A program made the translations under genes and the position numbers. A DNA stretch of 64,000 bases from Pseudomonas sp. R28(2017) (GTDB lineage Bacteria; Pseudomonadota; Gammaproteobacteria; Pseudomonadales; Pseudomonadaceae). This document shows, piece by piece, positions 16,989 through 24,639 of this stretch. Location: positions 1 to 64,000 of the forward strand of contig NZ_NEHW01000012.1 of assembly GCF_002112505.1 (NCBI RefSeq). The letters are read 5' to 3'. The notes under the pieces are model-generated. The model was not told the DNA's origin. It saw nothing but the letters and a program-made list of their open reading frames with translations, and ran no database searches. Positions within the stretch are counted from its first letter, which is position 1. Each line of letters starts with the position of its first letter.

Positions 16989-18509
16989 CTATCCAATCAA
17001 CTCAAGGGCGTCATCCAGGCTCAAGGGCCGCTTCATGCGTTGCGAGAGCATCGCCATGGCATCCGAGTAACCCTTGGCGATCACCGCCTCGACCTGTTTC
17101 CCAACGCATTGCAAGGCAATGAAGTCACCTTTCTCCGGCTCCCCGACAAACTCGATGTGGTCCCAGTCGCGTGCATGGCCCAGCACCTCATAGGTGCGCC
17201 CGTGCTGGTAGGTCCAGAAGAACGGCACATCGTTGTACCGGCGTTGTTCACCCAACATGTTGGCCGCCGCGATCACCCCGTGCTGCTGGGCCAACCGCCA
17301 GTGCTCGATGCGCACCGGCCGGCCTGCATGGGGGAAGGTGGCGATGTCGCCGGCAGCCCATAGACCATCAGCGGCATGCAGTTCGGCATCGACCGCCAAC
17401 GACTGATCCTTGGCCAGCGGCACGCCCTGCACGAAGGCAGTGGCGGGTTTGACCCCGGTGCCGAGCAGCACCAGTGCTGCGTCCAGTTTTTCGCCATTGG
17501 CCAGTTGCACGGCTTCAACCTTGTCTTCGCCCAGGAAGCGTTCGACCTCGGTCGGGCCATGAAAGACCACGCCCTTGCGTTCATGCAGGTCGCGAATGCA
17601 GCGACCGATACGCTCACCGAGCTGTTTGGCCAACGGCACTTCGTGACGGGTGACCACATGCACCTGCGCGCCGTACTTGCGCAGTGCCGAGGCGGCTTCC
17701 AGGCCAATGAACCCGTCGCCGACGATCACCACCGGCTGCCCAGGTTCGGCGGCATCGAGCAGGCGAGCGGCATCCTCGCGCGAGCGCAGGGTCATGATGC
17801 CGGGCAGGTCGACACCTGGCAGGTCCGGGCGCAGCGGTTTGCCGCCGGTGGCCAGCAGGGCGGCGTCGTAGTCGATGTGCTGGCCGTCGGCGAGGGTGAT
17901 CTGGCGCTTTTTCGCATCCAGTGCACGTACCTTGCCGAAGCGTCGATCCAGATGACCTTTGCGCAGTTGATCAGGCTCGAGCAATGCTGATACTTCGTCC
18001 GGCGCCATCTCACCGGCGATGACGAATTTGCTCAGGGCAGTGCGGTCGTAAGCCGGCTGCCGCTCCTGGTCTAGCCAGATCAGGCGCCCGCCAAAGCCGT
18101 GGTCGAGCAGCGTGGCAACTGCCGCCGAGCCGGCGGCACCGGCACCGATCACCACGAAGGTACGGGCATCGCTGTGCCGAGGTGGCTCGCTCTTCGGCAA
18201 CGGCTGGTCATCGACCCACACGTCACCGTCCTTGACCCACGCCCGGTACCGGCGCAGGTCGGTCAGCGCCGGGGGCTCGCACACCGCACCTTCATCGACG
18301 GCAAACGCGGCTTTGTGCCAGGGGCAGACCAGCAGGCCGCCGCAGATCACGCCTTCTTCCAGCGGCGCGCCTTCGTGCGGGCAGTTGCCCTGGTAGGCAT
18401 GGACCTGATCGCCCTGGCGGACGAGGATCATCTCTTCGTTGCCGGCCTGGACGCGCAAGGGGCGCTTGGGATCGAGGTTTTCGAGGCGGGCCACGGCGTG
18501 CTGGGTCAT
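16989..18509 (-). CDS. Rieske [2Fe-2S] / FAD-dependent pyridine nucleotide-disulfide oxidoreductase
   Basis: The 506-residue protein has an N-terminal Rieske domain (about 1-105) with the ligand pairs CPH and CPWH in NCPHEGAPL and LVCPWHKAAF. An FAD/NAD(P)H reductase domain follows (VVIGAGAAGSAA near residue 120; second Rossmann motif PVVIVGDGFIGLEAA; DGLWAAGDIA before the C-terminus). This layout matches the AIFL/Nfrl group of NAD(P)H-dependent reductases. No oxygenase partner is adjacent, so the electron acceptor is unknown. Start chosen at 18509, the point where the Rieske domain begins. Confidence 0.88.
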   Translation of the reverse strand: MTQHAVARLENLDPKRPLRVQAGNEEMILVRQGDQVHAYQGNCPHEGAPLEEGVICGGLLVCPWHKAAFAVDEGAVCEPPALTDLRRYRAWVKDGDVWVDDQPLPKSEPPRHSDARTFVVIGAGAAGSAAVATLLDHGFGGRLIWLDQERQPAYDRTALSKFVIAGEMAPDEVSALLEPDQLRKGHLDRRFGKVRALDAKKRQITLADGQHIDYDAALLATGGKPLRPDLPGVDLPGIMTLRSREDAARLLDAAEPGQPVVIVGDGFIGLEAASALRKYGAQVHVVTRHEVPLAKQLGERIGRCIRDLHERKGVVFHGPTEVERFLGEDKVEAVQLANGEKLDAALVLLGTGVKPATAFVQGVPLAKDQSLAVDAELHAADGLWAAGDIATFPHAGRPVRIEHWRLAQQHGVIAAANMLGEQRRYNDVPFFWTYQHGRTYEVLGHARDWDHIEFVGEPEKGDFIALQCVGKQVEAVIAKGYSDAMAMLSQRMKRPLSLDDALELIG

Positions 18510-18607
18510 GGGGCATCTCCAAAGGGGCTTTGGAACCATTTGACGCCTGAGGTGGGAGGGGGATGCGTTGATCTGACGATCGGCGGGGGTAGGGGATCTG
18601 CCGCTAT

Positions 18608-18637
18608 CGCGGCGGTTCGGTGCGCCGAACCGCCGCG
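18608..18637. repeat. 13-bp perfect hairpin with 4-base loop (terminator-like or second REP class)
   Basis: CGCGGCGGTTCGG (18608-18620), loop TGCG, CCGAACCGCCGCG (18625-18637), 7 bases beyond the MFS stop. No U tract follows on either strand. The half-sequence gcggcggttcgg also appears inside the interrupted REP near 23709, so it is likely a recurring palindromic element. Confidence 0.6.
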
Positions 18638-18643
18638 TATGCC

Positions 18644-19972
18644 TTAATTGGCCCGAGCAGTATTCAGTGCACCGGCCCGGGTAACCCGCAGGGCCACCAG
18701 GCTACCCAGCACGATCAACGCCGCCAGAGAGTACAACGCGGCATCGGTCGAACCGGTCTGGTCCTTGATGAAACCGACCAGGTACGGGCTGAGGAAACCG
18801 GCCATCTGGCCCACCGAGTTGATGATCGCCAGGCCCGCCACCGCCGCACTGGCGCTGAGCAGCGCGGTCGGCATCGGCCAGAACATCGGCAGGCCGGTGA
18901 GGGCGCCCATGGTGGCGATCGACAGGCCGAGGATGGCGATGCTCGGGTTGCCGGCGAAGTTGACTGCGATCAGCAGGCCGACGGCGCCCATCAGCATCGG
19001 TACCACAAGGTGCCAGCGGCGCTCGTTGCGCAGGTCTGCCGAGCGCCCGCAGAGGATCATGAACACGCCGGCCAGCAGGTACGGAATGGCGCTCAGCCAG
19101 CCGATCAGCAACGGGTTGTCGAAGCCCATGTTCTTGATGATCGACGGCAGCCAGAAGTTGATCGCGTACACGCCGCTCTGGATGCAGAAGTAGACGAAGC
19201 CGAAGGTCCAGATCAGCGGGTTTGTCAGCACGGCCAGCACGCTGTCGCCGGTGGTGTTCGGCTTGCTGGCGGCGTCGGCTTCAAGGTCGGCGGCGATCAG
19301 CTGGCGTTCGGCCGGGCTCAGCCAGGCGGCCTTCTGGTAGCCATCGCTGAGCAGCTTGATGGCCAGCACGCCGAGGGCCACGGTCGGCACGCCCTGGATC
19401 AGGAACATCCACTGCCAGCCGGCCAGGCCATGCTGGCCAGCGGCGAAGTGTTCGAGGATCCAGCCGGAGAACGGCCCGCCGAGCAGGCCCGACACCGGGA
19501 TCGCCGACATGAACAGGGCCATGATGCGGCCACGGCGGTCAGCCGGGAACCAGCGCGAAAGGTACAGCACCACGCCGGGGAAGAAGCCTGCCTCGGCCGC
19601 ACCGGTCAGCAGGCGCAGGCCGTAGAACTCGGCAGGGGTGGTGACGAACAGCAGGCAGGTCGACAGGCTGCCCCAGGCGATCATCATCGCCGCGATCCAG
19701 CGCCGCGGGCCGAAGCGGTTGAGGGCCAGGTTGCTCGGCAGGCCGCAGAGCACGTAGCCGATGAAGAAGATGCCGGCGCCGAGGCCGTACACGGTTTCGC
19801 TGAACTTCAGTGCATCGAGCATCTGCAGCTTGGCAAAGCCGACGTTGACGCGGTCCAGGTAGTTGAACAGGTAGCAGATGAAAATGAACGGGATCAGCCG
19901 CAGGGTGATGCGCCGGTACAGCGCGTTGCGGGTGATGTCGGTGCCTTGGTCAGGGGCAGGGCTGTGTGCCAT
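18644..19972 (-). CDS. MFS transporter, anion:cation symporter family (tartrate/sugar-acid type)
   Basis: The 442-residue protein has 12 predicted membrane spans. Early sequence YLDRVNVGFAKLQM and GAGIFFIGYVLCGLPSNLALNRFGPRRW is the signature of the ACS family (glucarate, galactonate, phthalate and tartrate permeases). Start chosen at 19972; upstream extension would add non-hydrophobic sequence overlapping the divergent regulator. It is divergent from a CdaR-type regulator and a glycerate kinase, suggesting uptake of a sugar diacid, tartrate or glycerate; the substrate is inferred only from context. Confidence 0.88.
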   Translation of the reverse strand: MAHSPAPDQGTDITRNALYRRITLRLIPFIFICYLFNYLDRVNVGFAKLQMLDALKFSETVYGLGAGIFFIGYVLCGLPSNLALNRFGPRRWIAAMMIAWGSLSTCLLFVTTPAEFYGLRLLTGAAEAGFFPGVVLYLSRWFPADRRGRIMALFMSAIPVSGLLGGPFSGWILEHFAAGQHGLAGWQWMFLIQGVPTVALGVLAIKLLSDGYQKAAWLSPAERQLIAADLEADAASKPNTTGDSVLAVLTNPLIWTFGFVYFCIQSGVYAINFWLPSIIKNMGFDNPLLIGWLSAIPYLLAGVFMILCGRSADLRNERRWHLVVPMLMGAVGLLIAVNFAGNPSIAILGLSIATMGALTGLPMFWPMPTALLSASAAVAGLAIINSVGQMAGFLSPYLVGFIKDQTGSTDAALYSLAALIVLGSLVALRVTRAGALNTARAN

Positions 19973-20135
19973 GATCGTGGTCTCTGTTGTTATGGTTGTC
20001 GCCGCGTCGCCTGTGCCGGCGCTCGCCCTGACGAGTCTCGGGGAGTGCGACGCACCTGTCTTTGTGCGTTTGCACAGCGTATCGTGCACGGTGCTGTGCC
20101 GTAGTACAAAAGCTGACACGATTAAGGATCGCTGA

Positions 20136-21233
20136 ATGTTCGAACTGGACCATGACCTGGCACAGGATATCGTCGATCGGGCGATGGCCATTTTGCCGTG
20201 CAACGTCAACGTCATGGACAGCCAGGGGCTGATCCTCGGCAGTGGCGAGCCGGAGCGCATCAACACCCGCCACGAGGGTGCGCAGCTGGTGTTGGCCAAT
20301 GGCCGGGTGGTCGAGCTGGACGTCGACGCGGCCAAGTGCCTCAAGGGCGTGCAGCCTGGGGTCAACCTGCCGTTGATGCTCGATGGGCGCCTGATCGGAG
20401 TGCTCGGCCTGACCGGCGATCCGCAGCAACTGCGCACCTACGGCGAGTTGGTGCGCATGACCGCCGAGATGCTCCTGGCGCAACGGCACCTGCAGGTCGA
20501 GCAGCAGTGGCGGCGCCAGCGTTGCGACGACTTGCTGGCGCTGCTGCTCGGCGGCAGTGGTGATTCGCCGCGGCTGCTGGACGAGGCGCAGCAATTGGGC
20601 CTGAAACCTCAGCTGCCACGGGTGCCGTGCCTGTTCGAGCTGCAGTCCGGGCCGCCGGCCGAAACGCTGTCGGCCTGGTTGATGAGCCGCTACCCGGAAA
20701 GCTGGTGCGTGAGCCCATCGCGCGAGTCACTGCTGTGGTGCCGGCCGGCGGGGCTGGTGCTGGATGAAGCGCGCCTGATCGAGCGCCTGCAGCGCCATGG
20801 CTGGGAGGTCGAACGCCTGGCGCTGGGCAGCGCGGCGCAGAGCCTGGAGCAATTGCGCCGGGGTTACCGACGGGTGCGTGACTTGCTGGCCTACGGCCGT
20901 GAGGTGCTGCCGAAAGTACAACTGCTGAGCCTTGGCCGCTACCGCCTGCCGGCCTTGCTCTGGCGCCACCGCAACGAAGATGCGCTGGATGAACTGCTCG
21001 AGCCGCTGCAGCGCATTCGCGCCCGCGATGCCAGCGGCCAACTGCTGACCACGCTACGCGCCTGGTGCGCGCACGATGGCCAGAGCCAGGCCTGTGCCGA
21101 CGCCCTGGGCATCCACCGCAACAGCCTGCGCTACCGCCTGGAGCGCATCGCCGAACTGGGCGAAGTAGACCCGTTGCGCCTGGAGGGCATGCTCAGCCTG
21201 TACCTGGGGCTGCAACTGCTGCCGGCCGATTGA
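20136..21233 (+). CDS. CdaR/SdaR-type sugar-diacid regulator
   Basis: The 365-residue protein begins with a putative sugar-diacid recognition domain (about 1-135; LDHDLAQDIVDRAMAILPCNVNVMDSQG and GEPERINTRHEGA are typical). It ends with a PucR-type helix-turn-helix (HDGQSQACADALGIHRNSLRYRLERIAEL). E. coli CdaR activates glucarate/galactarate/glycerate genes. Here it lies between the divergent MFS carrier and a glycerate kinase, exactly the genes such a regulator would control. Ribosome site AAGGA before the ATG. Confidence 0.9.
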   Translation: MFELDHDLAQDIVDRAMAILPCNVNVMDSQGLILGSGEPERINTRHEGAQLVLANGRVVELDVDAAKCLKGVQPGVNLPLMLDGRLIGVLGLTGDPQQLRTYGELVRMTAEMLLAQRHLQVEQQWRRQRCDDLLALLLGGSGDSPRLLDEAQQLGLKPQLPRVPCLFELQSGPPAETLSAWLMSRYPESWCVSPSRESLLWCRPAGLVLDEARLIERLQRHGWEVERLALGSAAQSLEQLRRGYRRVRDLLAYGREVLPKVQLLSLGRYRLPALLWRHRNEDALDELLEPLQRIRARDASGQLLTTLRAWCAHDGQSQACADALGIHRNSLRYRLERIAELGEVDPLRLEGMLSLYLGLQLLPAD

Positions 21234-21345
21234 ACGCCGCCAAAGGCATTTGCCCAAACAACGCCGCCGGCATTTTGTGCATTCGACCGAGGCCGGCGCG
21301 CCACACAGCTGTCAGCATGCCAGGCATCAGGACAGGAGAATCCCC

Positions 21346-22491
21346 ATGAAAATCGTCATCGCCCCCGACTCGTTCAAGGACAGCCTCGACGCTGCCGGTG
21401 TCGCCCGTGCCATCGCCCTTGGCCTGGGCGAGGCGTTGCCCGCCGCCGAACTGGTCGAATGCCCGATGGCCGATGGTGGCGAAGGCACCATGGAAGCGAT
21501 CGTGGCGGCCAGCCATGGCGAACTGCGCCGGTTGACCGTGCGCGGGCCGCTGGGGCAGCAGGTGGAAGCCGGCTGGGGCTGGCTGGCAGAGAGCCGCACC
21601 GCCGTGATCGAAATGGCCCAGGCCAGCGGTATCCAGCTGGTACCCAGCGGCCAGCGCGATGCTTGCCGCAGCAGCACCTGGGGCACCGGCGAGCTGGTTG
21701 CCGCCGCCCTGGCGGCCGGGGCACAGCGTATCGTCCTGGCCATCGGCGGCAGTGCCACCAACGATGGCGGCAGCGGCATGCTGCGCGCCCTGGGCCTGCG
21801 CCTGCTGGACGCCGACGGGCAAGCACTGGAGGAGGGTGGCCTGGCCCTGGCGCGGTTGGCCCATATCGACGCCAGTGACCTGGACTCGCGCCTGGCCGAG
21901 GTGCAGGTCGAGGTGGCGGCCGATGTCGACAACCCGCTGTGCGGCGCCAACGGCGCCTCGGCGATCTTCGGCCCACAGAAGGGCGCCAACCCCGAGCAGG
22001 TGCTGGCACTGGACCAGGCCCTCGGCCATTTTGCCGACCATTGTGCGCAGCTGCTGGGTGAGGACGTGCGCGACTTCCCGGGTTGTGGTGCTGCGGGGGG
22101 CATGGGCTTTGCCGCCAAGGCCTTCATGGGCGCGCGCTTCCGCCCGGGCGTGGAGGTGGTCGCCGAGCTGGCCGGCCTGGACGCGCTGGTGCAAGGCGCC
22201 GACCTGGTGATTACCGGTGAAGGGCGCTTCGACGCCCAGACCCTGCGCGGCAAGACCCCCATGGGTGTCGCCCGGGTAGCCAAGCGTCACGGGGTGCCGG
22301 TGGTGGTGTTGGCCGGGACCTTGGGCGAAGGCTACCAACAGTTGTATGCCCACGGTATCGACGCAGCCTTTGCCCTGGCCAATGGGCCGATGACCCTGGA
22401 GCAGGCGTGCGCGAATGCTGCGCAGCTATTGCAGCACCGTGCCGGTGATATCGCCCGTGTCTGGCACTGTGCCGGGCAGCATCGCGGGTAG
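21346..22491 (+). CDS. glycerate kinase (type 1, GarK/GlxK family)
   Basis: The 381-residue protein starts MKIVIAPDSFKDSLDAAGVA and contains ECPMADGGEGT, LAIGGSATNDGGSGML and GFAAKAFMGARFRPGVE, the standard type 1 glycerate 2-kinase motifs. It phosphorylates glycerate with ATP, giving entry to lower glycolysis. Start chosen at 21346 behind CAGGAGAATCCCC. It follows the CdaR-type regulator by 112 bases on the same strand; together with the divergent MFS gene this makes a compact glycerate/sugar-acid module. Confidence 0.94.
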   Translation: MKIVIAPDSFKDSLDAAGVARAIALGLGEALPAAELVECPMADGGEGTMEAIVAASHGELRRLTVRGPLGQQVEAGWGWLAESRTAVIEMAQASGIQLVPSGQRDACRSSTWGTGELVAAALAAGAQRIVLAIGGSATNDGGSGMLRALGLRLLDADGQALEEGGLALARLAHIDASDLDSRLAEVQVEVAADVDNPLCGANGASAIFGPQKGANPEQVLALDQALGHFADHCAQLLGEDVRDFPGCGAAGGMGFAAKAFMGARFRPGVEVVAELAGLDALVQGADLVITGEGRFDAQTLRGKTPMGVARVAKRHGVPVVVLAGTLGEGYQQLYAHGIDAAFALANGPMTLEQACANAAQLLQHRAGDIARVWHCAGQHRG

Positions 22492-22627
22492 GCTGCAAAC
22501 CTCCTGCATCGGCGGGTTGTGCAGGGTATCGGCAAAGCGCCGCAGCGCGCCTTGCTCGAGCATGCCAATGAAGCTGCTCAACGCCGGTGAGGCGTTCCGG
22601 AAGTGGGGGGCATCCCACGGTTTGCCT

Positions 22628-23581
22628 TCAAGGAATGAGTGCCTGCACCTGATGGCTGGCCGGCAGCACGGCCAGTTCGCCAAAGCGTTGTGCAGCATCG
22701 ATATAGCGCAATGCCGACTTGGCGTCTTTCCAGCCGACGTAGCTCATCAGGGCCTTGAGCTCCCAGCCATTGGCCGTTGCCCAGGTGGCAAAGCCGCGGC
22801 GCAGGGAATGGCCGGTGTACAGGGCCGCGGGCACGCCGGGACGTGCCAGCATGCGCCGCAGCAGGCCGACCAGGCTGTTGCTGTTGAGCGGCGTGTCGCT
22901 GAGGTTGCCCCAGCAGTCGATTTTGCGAAATACCGGGCCATGGGCGATGCCTGCCACCTCGATCCATTGCAGATAGGCAGTGACCGGGCACAGCGTCTTC
23001 AGTGCCGGGGTGCGGTGCTGCACGCCAAGTGCTTCACGGTCGCCCTTGCTGCGCGGCAGGAACAGGGTAATGCCGACGCCGGCTTCGGCCCGGATGTGCT
23101 CCACGCGCAGGCGCGCCAGTTCATCGCCGCGAAAGCCGCGCCAGAAGCCCAGCAACAATAAGGCGGTGTCACGCCGGGCGCGACGCAGGGCCGGCAGGTC
23201 ATGGCATGCGCGGGCCTGGGTGGCTTCTGCTTCAAAGCGTTCGACGGCCGTTTGCAGGTGTTGCAGCAACAGCGGGGCGGCCTGCCTGGGAGGCGTCGGG
23301 TGCAGCGTGCGGATGCCGCGCAGCACCTGGCGCACCAGCGGCGCCTTGGTCGGGTCGGGGAAGCCCTGGCTGATGTGCCACTGGCTCAGTGCTGCCAGGC
23401 GCTGGCGCAGGGTGCTGACCGCGTGCTGTTCGGCGTGGTCGGCCAGGTAGCGGGCGATGCTGTCGGCGGTGGCCGGCAGGAATCCGCCCCAATGGGCCTC
23501 GAAGTGTTCGATGGCGGCCTGGTAGCTGCGCCGGGTGTTGTCGCGGGTGGCGGCGCGGACGTAGCGCTCGATGTCGGTCAT
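22628..23581 (-). CDS. tyrosine-type site-specific recombinase (orphan)
   Basis: The 317-residue protein has an N-terminal SAM-like core-binding domain (about 1-95, TDIERYVRAATRDNTRRSY) and a catalytic domain. Catalytic residues are readable: Arg in GFWRGFRGDEL, Lys in RSKGDRE, HSLRRG (HxxR), Trp in YVGWKDAKSALRY in place of the second His, and the nucleophile Tyr in RYID. No phage, transposon or integron genes or flanking direct repeats are visible, so it is not obviously part of a mobile element here. Start chosen at 23581. The 3' end is convergent with the glycerate kinase. Confidence 0.88.
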   Translation of the reverse strand: MTDIERYVRAATRDNTRRSYQAAIEHFEAHWGGFLPATADSIARYLADHAEQHAVSTLRQRLAALSQWHISQGFPDPTKAPLVRQVLRGIRTLHPTPPRQAAPLLLQHLQTAVERFEAEATQARACHDLPALRRARRDTALLLLGFWRGFRGDELARLRVEHIRAEAGVGITLFLPRSKGDREALGVQHRTPALKTLCPVTAYLQWIEVAGIAHGPVFRKIDCWGNLSDTPLNSNSLVGLLRRMLARPGVPAALYTGHSLRRGFATWATANGWELKALMSYVGWKDAKSALRYIDAAQRFGELAVLPASHQVQALIP

Positions 23582-23637
23582 GGCTGGCAGGTTGGCGAGA
23601 GACAGTGACACGATAAAGCTAATTGGTTCGCCTGTCC

Positions 23638-23750
23638 CGGCCTCTTCGCGGGCAAGCCCGCTCCCACAGGTATAGCGCCGCATGCATGGGCTGCGCCCTA
23701 CCTGTGGGAGCGGCGGTTCGGCGCCCCGACGTGCCCGCGAAGAGGCCGGG
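23638..23750. repeat. REP inverted pair with one interrupted copy
   Basis: The left copy at 23638-23670 is a normal REP. The right copy starts cctgtgggagcgg at 23700, is interrupted by cggttcggcgccccgacg, and resumes gcccgcgaagaggccggg to 23750. The intervening sequence resembles the hairpin half seen at 18608-18620, so this is a mosaic of two palindromic families. Confidence 0.8.
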
Positions 23751-23766
23751 ACGTGTTAAGGAGATT

Positions 23767-24639
23767 TCAGCGGGGCAACGAGGCATCCATCAATTGCCGC
23801 AGCGGTGCATACTCGGCCTGGCTCACCGGCACCAACCCGCTGGCGTCCTGGGACGCGATAAAGGCCGCCATGCCCTTGGGATCGTCCAGCATCGCCGCAC
23901 GAATGCGTTGCTTCAACGCCGGGCACAGGCTGGCACTGAACACATACGGGTCGTAGTAGATCGGCCGCGAGCGCCATTGCACCTTGAGTGCCGCGGGGCT
24001 CAGCGCATGCCGGGCGAGGTAGGCATCGGCCCGCTCGCTGGCGACGAAGGCGGCATCGACCCGGCCATCGAGCAGTGCCTCCAGGGCCTTGTCATGGGTC
24101 CCGGCATACACCATCGCGCCGAAGAATTGCGCCAAGGGCGAGCCGACTTCGGCCGGGAACTCGACACTCGGCACCAGGCTGCCCGAAGTGCTGGCCGGGT
24201 CGCTCAGGGCCACCCGCTTGCCGCGCAGTTGCTCGATGCTTTCGGCGCCATTGCCACGGGTCAGCAGCAGCGCCTGGTAATGGCTGCCGGCCGGCGTGTA
24301 AGGGCCAGCGCTCAAGGTGAAGGTCGCGAACGGTTCGATCCCGGGGTCGCGACGGTTGGCCAGCACATAGGACGCCGGGCCAAGCCGGGCGATATCCGCG
24401 CCGCCGGAGACGATGGCATCCACCACGCTTTCGTAGGAAGCGGCAATCACCAGCTCCACCGGCACGCCAGCTGCCTGGCTCAGGCGCTGCAGCAGCGGCT
24501 GGTGTTCGCGGATCATGTCCTCGCTGCTCTTGATCGGGATCACCGCCAGGCGCAGGCTGCGTGGCGTGCACTCGGCCTGTGCGGCATTGGCCAGCAGGTT
24601 GGCCAGCAGCACCGCGGCCAGGGCCTTCACAACACGCAT
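23767..24639 (-). CDS. PhnD-like phosphate/phosphonate-family periplasmic binding protein
   Basis: The 290-residue protein has a signal peptide (MRVVKALAAVLLANLLANAAQA) and a type 2 periplasmic binding fold. SLRLAVIPIKSSEDM, the conserved GGADIARLGPASYVLA, and LRGKRVALSDPASTSGSLVP are typical of the PhnD/PtxB family. No ABC permease or ATPase gene is nearby. Instead its start overlaps by 13 bases the end of a GGDEF-EAL gene, with the ribosome site AGGAAA inside that gene. A sensory role feeding the c-di-GMP enzyme is therefore more likely than transport; ligand unknown. Confidence 0.87.
   Translation of the reverse strand: MRVVKALAAVLLANLLANAAQAECTPRSLRLAVIPIKSSEDMIREHQPLLQRLSQAAGVPVELVIAASYESVVDAIVSGGADIARLGPASYVLANRRDPGIEPFATFTLSAGPYTPAGSHYQALLLTRGNGAESIEQLRGKRVALSDPASTSGSLVPSVEFPAEVGSPLAQFFGAMVYAGTHDKALEALLDGRVDAAFVASERADAYLARHALSPAALKVQWRSRPIYYDPYVFSASLCPALKQRIRAAMLDDPKGMAAFIASQDASGLVPVSQAEYAPLRQLMDASLPR

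Noticed and set aside
22492..22627. Possible remnant of a regulator on the minus strand between glycerate kinase and recombinase (FIGMLEQGALRRFADTL)
   Set aside because: Too short and without a recognisable domain; could be chance.
22628..23750. Prophage or integrative element around the tyrosine recombinase
   Set aside because: No att-like direct repeats, tRNA target or phage genes were found; flanking genes are ordinary chromosomal ones.
23767..24639. PhnD-like gene as part of a phosphonate ABC importer
   Set aside because: No permease or ATPase gene is adjacent; the overlap with a GGDEF-EAL gene argues for a sensory partner instead.
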